Below are positions 60,176 to 64,000 of a DNA stretch of 64,000 nucleotides, piece after piece. The stretch is taken from positions 1-64,000 of the forward strand of contig NZ_BMVE01000017.1 in assembly GCF_014650555.1 (NCBI RefSeq), in the 5' to 3' direction. Below the pieces are notes generated by a model. The model worked only from the letters and a program-made list of their open reading frames with translations, was not told where the DNA came from and ran no database searches. Origin of the DNA: Streptomyces goshikiensis. GTDB lineage: Bacteria > Actinomycetota > Actinomycetes > Streptomycetales > Streptomycetaceae. The position numbers were made by a program, and so were the translations under genes. The first letter of the stretch is position 1. Every line of letters begins with the position of its first letter.

Positions 60176-60828
60176 GCCGTTGCTCCTTCCAGGGCCGTGG
60201 CGGGGTTGGTGCGCGAGCGCTGGTACCAGTCGTAGGCGCCCCACAGGACGAGCGCGCCGTAGATGACGTAGACGAAGGCGGAGAAGGCGTAGCCGCTCGT
60301 GTAGGCGAGGGGGACGCCCACCGCGTCGACCAGCAGCCAGGCGAACCAGAACTCGACCATGCCGCGCGCCTGGGCGTACATGGCGACGATCGTGCCGACG
60401 AAGATGTAGGCGTCGGGCCACGGGTTCCAGGACAGGCTGGGGAACAGGGTGAAGAGTCCGCCGACGGCGAGGGTGCCGAGGGCTGCCGCGCCGAGGAGGT
60501 ACCCCCGCTCGCGCCAGGTGGCGAACCGGACGGCGAGCGTGCCGTCCTGGGCCCGCTGCCTGCCGAGGCTCCACTGCCGCCAGCCCCACAGGGCGACGAT
60601 GACGACGACGAGCTGCTTGCCCGCGTTGCCCGAGAGGTGGCCGGCGGCGAAGGTGAGGAAGAGGATCGCCCCGGACAGGAGCTGGGCGGGCCAGGTCCAG
60701 ATGGAGCGGCGCCAGCCGAGGGCGAGGGCGATGAGGCCCATCGTGTTGCCGACCATGTCGGACCACAGGATGTGCTGGCCGAAGAGCGTGAACGCCTCGG
60801 TGGTGCCGAGCCAGTTCAGGGCGTTCAC
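60172..60828 (-). CDS. ribM: PnuC-family riboflavin transporter (RibM)
   Basis: A 218-residue PnuC-like membrane protein with about six to seven helices and the family motif WPAQLLSGAILFL. Within a rib operon under an FMN riboswitch, PnuC-type proteins are riboflavin transporters (RibM, characterised in Streptomyces davawensis). The GTG overlaps the ribE stop (GTGA) and is preceded by GGGAGGAG. Import of riboflavin would complement endogenous synthesis. Confidence 0.9.
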   Translation of the reverse strand: MNALNWLGTTEAFTLFGQHILWSDMVGNTMGLIALALGWRRSIWTWPAQLLSGAILFLTFAAGHLSGNAGKQLVVVIVALWGWRQWSLGRQRAQDGTLAVRFATWRERGYLLGAAALGTLAVGGLFTLFPSLSWNPWPDAYIFVGTIVAMYAQARGMVEFWFAWLLVDAVGVPLAYTSGYAFSAFVYVIYGALVLWGAYDWYQRSRTNPATALEGATA

Positions 60829-61454
60829 GACCGCTCCTCCCCGGCCTTGGCGGAGAGCGGGTCGACGCCGGCGGCGAGCAGGCGCTCGACGTACTTGGCG
60901 AGGACGTCGACCTCCAGGTTGACCGGGTCGCCGGGCTGCTTGATGCCGAGCGTGGTCAGAGCGAGGGTGGTGGGGATCAGGCTGATGGTGAAGTGGTCGG
61001 CCGCGGCCTCGACCACGGTGAGGCTGACGCCGTCGACCGTGATGGAGCCCTTCTCCACGACGTACCGCGCCAGGTGCGCGGGCAGCGCGACCTTGACGAG
61101 CTCCCAGTGCTCCGAGGGGGTGCGGGAGAGGATCTCGCCGGTGCCGTCCACGTGCCCTTGGACCAGGTGGCCGCCGAGCCGGCCGCCGAGGGCCATGGGG
61201 CGCTCCAGGTTGACCCGGGAGCCCTGTCCCAGGGTGCCGAGGCTGGAGCGGTTCAGGGTCTCCTGCATGACGTCGGCGGTGAACTCGCCGTCGGCGGTCT
61301 CCACGACGGTCAGGCACACGCCGTTGACGGCGATGGAGTCGCCGTGCTTGGCGCCCTCGGTGACGACGGGGCCGCGCAGGCGGAAGCGGGAGGCCTCGGC
61401 GAGCTGCTCGACGGCGGTGACCTCGCCCAGTTCTTCGACGATTCCGGTGAACAC
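60825..61454 (-). CDS. ribE: riboflavin synthase, alpha subunit
   Basis: A 209-residue riboflavin synthase, which dismutates two lumazines to riboflavin. Two lumazine-binding repeats are visible: MFTGIVEELGEV ... VNGVCLTVVE and GTGEILSRTPSE ... VDGVSLTVVE. The ATG directly abuts the ribD stop, and its own stop overlaps ribM. Confidence 0.97.
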   Translation of the reverse strand: MFTGIVEELGEVTAVEQLAEASRFRLRGPVVTEGAKHGDSIAVNGVCLTVVETADGEFTADVMQETLNRSSLGTLGQGSRVNLERPMALGGRLGGHLVQGHVDGTGEILSRTPSEHWELVKVALPAHLARYVVEKGSITVDGVSLTVVEAAADHFTISLIPTTLALTTLGIKQPGDPVNLEVDVLAKYVERLLAAGVDPLSAKAGEERS

Positions 61455-62585
61455 TCAGTGCTCCTTGGGGGCGGTGGGGACGGCTTCGGGGACTGCGGTG
61501 ACGCGGAGATCGGGGCCGATGCGGACGGTCTCGGTGATCCGGAGCCGGAGCGCGTCGGCGATCGTGTCGATGCCGGCGTCGCCGAGGGCGGTGCGGCCGG
61601 CGCCGAGGAGGACGGGGGCGAGGTAGCCGACGACCTTGTCGACGGCTCCGGCGGCGACGAAGGCGCCGGCCAGGGTGGGGCCGCCTTCGAGGAGGACGGA
61701 GCGGACTCCGCGCCGGTGCAGCTCGGCGAGCAGGGCGTGGACGGAGATCCCGTTCTCGTCGGCCGGGAGCCGGACCAGGTCCACGCCGGGCAGGTGCCCG
61801 GTGTCGGCGTCCTCGGCGACGGCGATGAGGGTGGGGGCGGCGTCGTCCAGGACGCGGGCGCCGGGCCGGACGGTGGCGCGGGTGTCGAGGACCACCCGCA
61901 GCGGCTGGTCGGCGGGGTCCGTGCCGGGGCGGCCGCGGACCGCGAGGTGCGGGTCGTCGGCGTGCAGGGTGCCGGAGCCGACGACGACGGCGTCGGCCTC
62001 GGCGCGCAGCCGGTGGACGTCGGCGCGGGACTCCGGGGAGCTGATCCAGCGGCTGGTGCCGTCGGCGGCGGCGATCCGGCCGTCGAGGGTGGCGGCGTAC
62101 TTCCACAGGACGTGGGGGCGCCCGCGCCGTACGGAGGTGAGCCAGGCGGCGTTGCCCTCCTCGGCCTCCTGCTCCAGCAGCCCGGCCTCGGTGGCGATCC
62201 CGGCGGCGCGCAGGGTGGCGCCGCCGCCGCTGGCCTGCGGGTTCGGGTCGGAGACCGCGTAGACCACACGGGTGACGCCGGCCTCGATGAGGGCTTGGGC
62301 GCAGGGGCCCGTACGGCCGGTGTGGTTGCAGGGCTCCAGGGTGACGTAGGCGGTGCCGCCGCGGGCCGCCGTGCCCGCCGCGCGCAGGGCGTGGACCTCG
62401 GCGTGCGGGCCGCCGGCCCGCTGGTGCCAGCCCTCGCCGACGACGGCGCCGCGGGCGTCGGTGATGACGCAGCCGACGACCGGGTTGGGGCTGGTGGAGC
62501 CGAGTCCGCGGGCCGCGAGCTCGATGGCTCGGCGCATGGCGGTGGCACGGGTGTCGGTTGCTGCGTGCGCGGCGTGGGTCGCCAC
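61455..62585 (-). CDS. ribD: bifunctional pyrimidine deaminase/reductase RibD
   Basis: A 376-residue RibD that deaminates and then reduces the riboflavin pyrimidine intermediate. The deaminase zinc site is GGPHAEVHAL with PCNHTGRTGPC; the reductase half has WKYAATLDGRIAA and LLEGGPTLAG. The GTG at 62585 is chosen for the AGGAGG 6 nt upstream; an ATG six codons earlier has no such site. It is the first gene of the rib operon, about 170 bp after the FMN riboswitch. Confidence 0.95.
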   Translation of the reverse strand: MATHAAHAATDTRATAMRRAIELAARGLGSTSPNPVVGCVITDARGAVVGEGWHQRAGGPHAEVHALRAAGTAARGGTAYVTLEPCNHTGRTGPCAQALIEAGVTRVVYAVSDPNPQASGGGATLRAAGIATEAGLLEQEAEEGNAAWLTSVRRGRPHVLWKYAATLDGRIAAADGTSRWISSPESRADVHRLRAEADAVVVGSGTLHADDPHLAVRGRPGTDPADQPLRVVLDTRATVRPGARVLDDAAPTLIAVAEDADTGHLPGVDLVRLPADENGISVHALLAELHRRGVRSVLLEGGPTLAGAFVAAGAVDKVVGYLAPVLLGAGRTALGDAGIDTIADALRLRITETVRIGPDLRVTAVPEAVPTAPKEH

Positions 62586-62688
62586 CGGGTCCTCCTGCCT
62601 CATCGGGCACGGACTCCGGGGCCTGTCGGGATACGACAGTGAAGCGGGACACCACACGCGGGGACGCCGAGGCCGGAAGAACGGTCCG

Positions 62689-62718
62689 ATCGGGCACTCC
62701 CCCGAAGGGTGTGCCGAT
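62689..62718 (-). terminator. riboswitch expression-platform hairpin
   Basis: ATCGGGCAC and GTGCCGAT, extended by CCC/GGG, form a stem-loop between the FMN aptamer and ribD on the minus strand. It is probably the FMN-dependent terminator. A second short hairpin, CCGCC-GAC-GGCGG, lies at 62722-62734 and could be the alternative structure. T-runs are short. Confidence 0.55.
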
Positions 62719-62755
62719 GAACCGCCGACGGCGGCGTACCGGTGATTGGCCCGCC

Positions 62756-62882
62756 GCGCACTGCCTCCCATCCGGACTTTAACCGTCGGTCCAGGAATTT
62801 CACCTGGTCAACCGGCCGCTGGCTGCGGACGGGTCGCGGACTATAACCGCCGGTTCGGAATTACACCGACCCCGGAGTGCGC
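62756..62882 (-). promoter_or_regulatory. FMN riboswitch (RFN element)
   Basis: The minus strand shows the conserved RFN blocks in order: GGGGTCGGTGTAATTCCGAA, CCGGCGGT, AGTCCGCGACCC, GGTGAAATTCCTGGACCGAC and GGTTAAAGTCCGGATGGGAG, enclosed by a perfect 7-bp P1 helix, GCGCACT with AGTGCGC. It senses FMN and represses the rib operon. Confidence 0.97.
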
Positions 62883-63067
62883 TGCTACTGGTACTAGGGC
62901 CAGTGTGCCACGGGTGATCGGCGGCCATGCGAGTGAGGACCTGTGGCCTGACTCACAGCGGGGGGTTTCGCACCGGCCTTGTCAAGTCGGCGTCGCGCCG
63001 ATCCGGCGGTCGGTACCGGACCGGCCCGACGGGCCGCCCGGGCCGGACCACCACCCCTCCCCCACTT

Positions 63068-63109
63068 TGGTCCAGACCTATTGACGGGTTGGTCTAGTCC
63101 TTTTAACGT
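63068..63109 (+). promoter_or_regulatory. chitinase promoter with DasR-like direct repeats
   Basis: TGGTCCAGACCT (63068-63079) and TGGTCTAGTCCT (63090-63101) form a direct repeat of 22 bp period, the known streptomycete chitinase promoter element, and resemble DasR sites. Between and after them, TTGACG (63081-63086), 17 bp and TAACGT (63104-63109) make a good -35/-10 pair, so the second site lies within the promoter spacer. Confidence 0.85.
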
Positions 63110-63227
63110 TCCCTTCATCCTCCCCGGGAGACAGCCCGTCAGATGTGCGCACATCACGGGCCAACGAGCGCCACCCGTCCGCAAGTTGAGTCCGTGTCCT
63201 GACACCCTCCCCTCCCCAGGAGGCACG

Positions 63228-64000
63228 ATGCCGTCCCCCACCCGTACGAGAGCGATGCTGCTGGCATCCGGCGCGGCGATCGCCGGACTGCTGGCGGGCG
63301 GGCTCTCGGCCGGCGTCTCCCACGCCGCCGACAACGAGGGCTGTCGCCCCGACGGTCTGTACAAGACGGCCGGCGCCGACGTCCCGTACTGCTCGGTCTA
63401 CGACTCCGAGGGCCGCGAGAAGATGGGCCCCGACCACCAGCGCCGGGTCATCGGCTATTTCACCGGCTGGCGCACCGGCAAGGACGGCACGCCCGCCTAC
63501 CTCGCCAACAACATCCCGTGGTCCAAGGTCACCCATCTGAACTACGCCTTCGCGCACGTCGGCGCCGACAACAAGATCTCGGTCGGCGCGGACAACGCGA
63601 ACAACGCGGCCACCGGGATGACCTGGCCGGGCGTCGCGGGCGCCGAGATGGACCCCGCGCTCCCCTACAAGGGCCACTTCAACCAGCTGACCAAATTCAA
63701 GAAGCAGTACCCGAACGTGAAGACCCTGATCTCGGTGGGCGGCTGGGCCGAGACCGGCGGCTACTTCGGTGACGACGGCAACCGGGTCGCCTCCGGCGGC
63801 TTCTACTCGATGGCCACCAACGCCGACGGCTCCGTCAACCAGGCCGGCATCGACACCTTCGCGAACTCCTCGGTCGAGTTCATCCGCACGTACGGGTTCA
63901 ACGGCGTCGACATCGACTACGAGTACCCGACCACCATGAAGGACGCGGGCAACCCGCTGGACTGGCAGCTGTCCAACGCCCGCCGCGCCGGCCTGGTCAA
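63228..64000 (+). CDS. secreted GH18 chitinase, truncated by window end
   Basis: The first 257 codons of a GH18 chitinase; the frame runs off the right edge. The N-terminus RTRAMLLASGAAIAGLLAGG ending in SHAAD is a signal peptide. The catalytic motif is FNGVDIDYEYP; the DxDxE triad is intact but the first Asp of the usual DGxDxDxE is Asn. GYFTGWRT and KTLISVGGW are the other strand motifs. GGAGGCACG precedes the ATG. The promoter carries DasR-like repeats, so induction by chitin breakdown products is expected, matching the crr-ptsI control at the other end of the window. Confidence 0.93.
   Translation, partial: MPSPTRTRAMLLASGAAIAGLLAGGLSAGVSHAADNEGCRPDGLYKTAGADVPYCSVYDSEGREKMGPDHQRRVIGYFTGWRTGKDGTPAYLANNIPWSKVTHLNYAFAHVGADNKISVGADNANNAATGMTWPGVAGAEMDPALPYKGHFNQLTKFKKQYPNVKTLISVGGWAETGGYFGDDGNRVASGGFYSMATNADGSVNQAGIDTFANSSVEFIRTYGFNGVDIDYEYPTTMKDAGNPLDWQLSNARRAGLV

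Overview
The window is chromosomal DNA of a Streptomyces-type actinomycete. It has very high G+C with strong third-position bias, many GTG starts and GTGA/ATGA stop-start overlaps, a conservon (CvnA-D), RbpA, FxsA, Ppm1, a Crr/PtsI pair with a DasR-like operator, and a riboflavin cluster with the actinobacterial transporter RibM. It reads as core or near-core chromosome. I see no rRNA, tRNA, CRISPR, integrase, transposase or phage structural gene.

Layout. 0.3-2.7 kb: DasR-like site, crr and ptsI (general sugar PTS). 2.7-12 kb: an unknown protein, acetoacetyl-CoA synthetase, a GH31 glucosidase, Nudix, VanX-like dipeptidase, Mpo1-like protein, and a coupled DUF35/thiolase pair behind a palindromic operator. 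12-17 kb: the four-gene conservon operon. 17-25 kb: a translationally coupled operon (kleisin-like, 66-residue proline-rich peptide, MukE/KITE-like, 1,556-residue SMC-like ATPase) that resembles MukBEF/MksBEF/Wadjet but has no JetD nuclease gene. It is the strongest candidate for an under-described system. 25-27.4 kb: divergent pxpABC (5-oxoprolinase). 27.4-28.7 kb: a DUF3224 gene inside nested inverted repeats that include two fold-back elements, a transposase-less cassette. 28.7-33.1 kb: HEAT-like and ankyrin proteins, then a small membrane peptide next to an FtsK/TraB-like protein whose P-loop lysine is replaced by threonine.

33-44.9 kb: MocR-type regulator, glycerophosphodiesterase, MFS transporter, rbpA behind a sigma-R promoter, fxsA, ppm1, an amidohydrolase, an Lrp regulator, and a phosphotransferase next to a lipocalin/CrtC-like protein. 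44.9-46.3 kb: a repeat-rich gap with two arrays around one small gene. 46.3-51.5 kb: acyl-CoA dehydrogenase with a TetR regulator, two small membrane proteins, a C39-like peptidase and a P-loop kinase. 51.9-57 kb: a TPR-AAA (CbxX/EccA-like) ATPase, a CNNM/CorC pair and a PH-domain protein. 57-62.9 kb: hisG, hisE, ribH, ribBA, ribM, ribE and ribD, all on the minus strand, led by an FMN riboswitch. 63.2 kb to the edge: a GH18 chitinase cut by the window end, behind a double DasR-like/chitinase direct repeat.

The genes connect in several ways. DasR-like sites at both ends link GlcNAc uptake (crr-ptsI) with chitin hydrolysis. One palindrome (TGACG-N3-CGTCA) sits 36-42 bp before two separate acyl-CoA/lipid-type units and suggests a shared TetR-type regulator. 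At least seven genes show a TAnnnT-like -10 hexamer ending six or seven nt before the start codon and no Shine-Dalgarno sequence, as expected for leaderless mRNAs.
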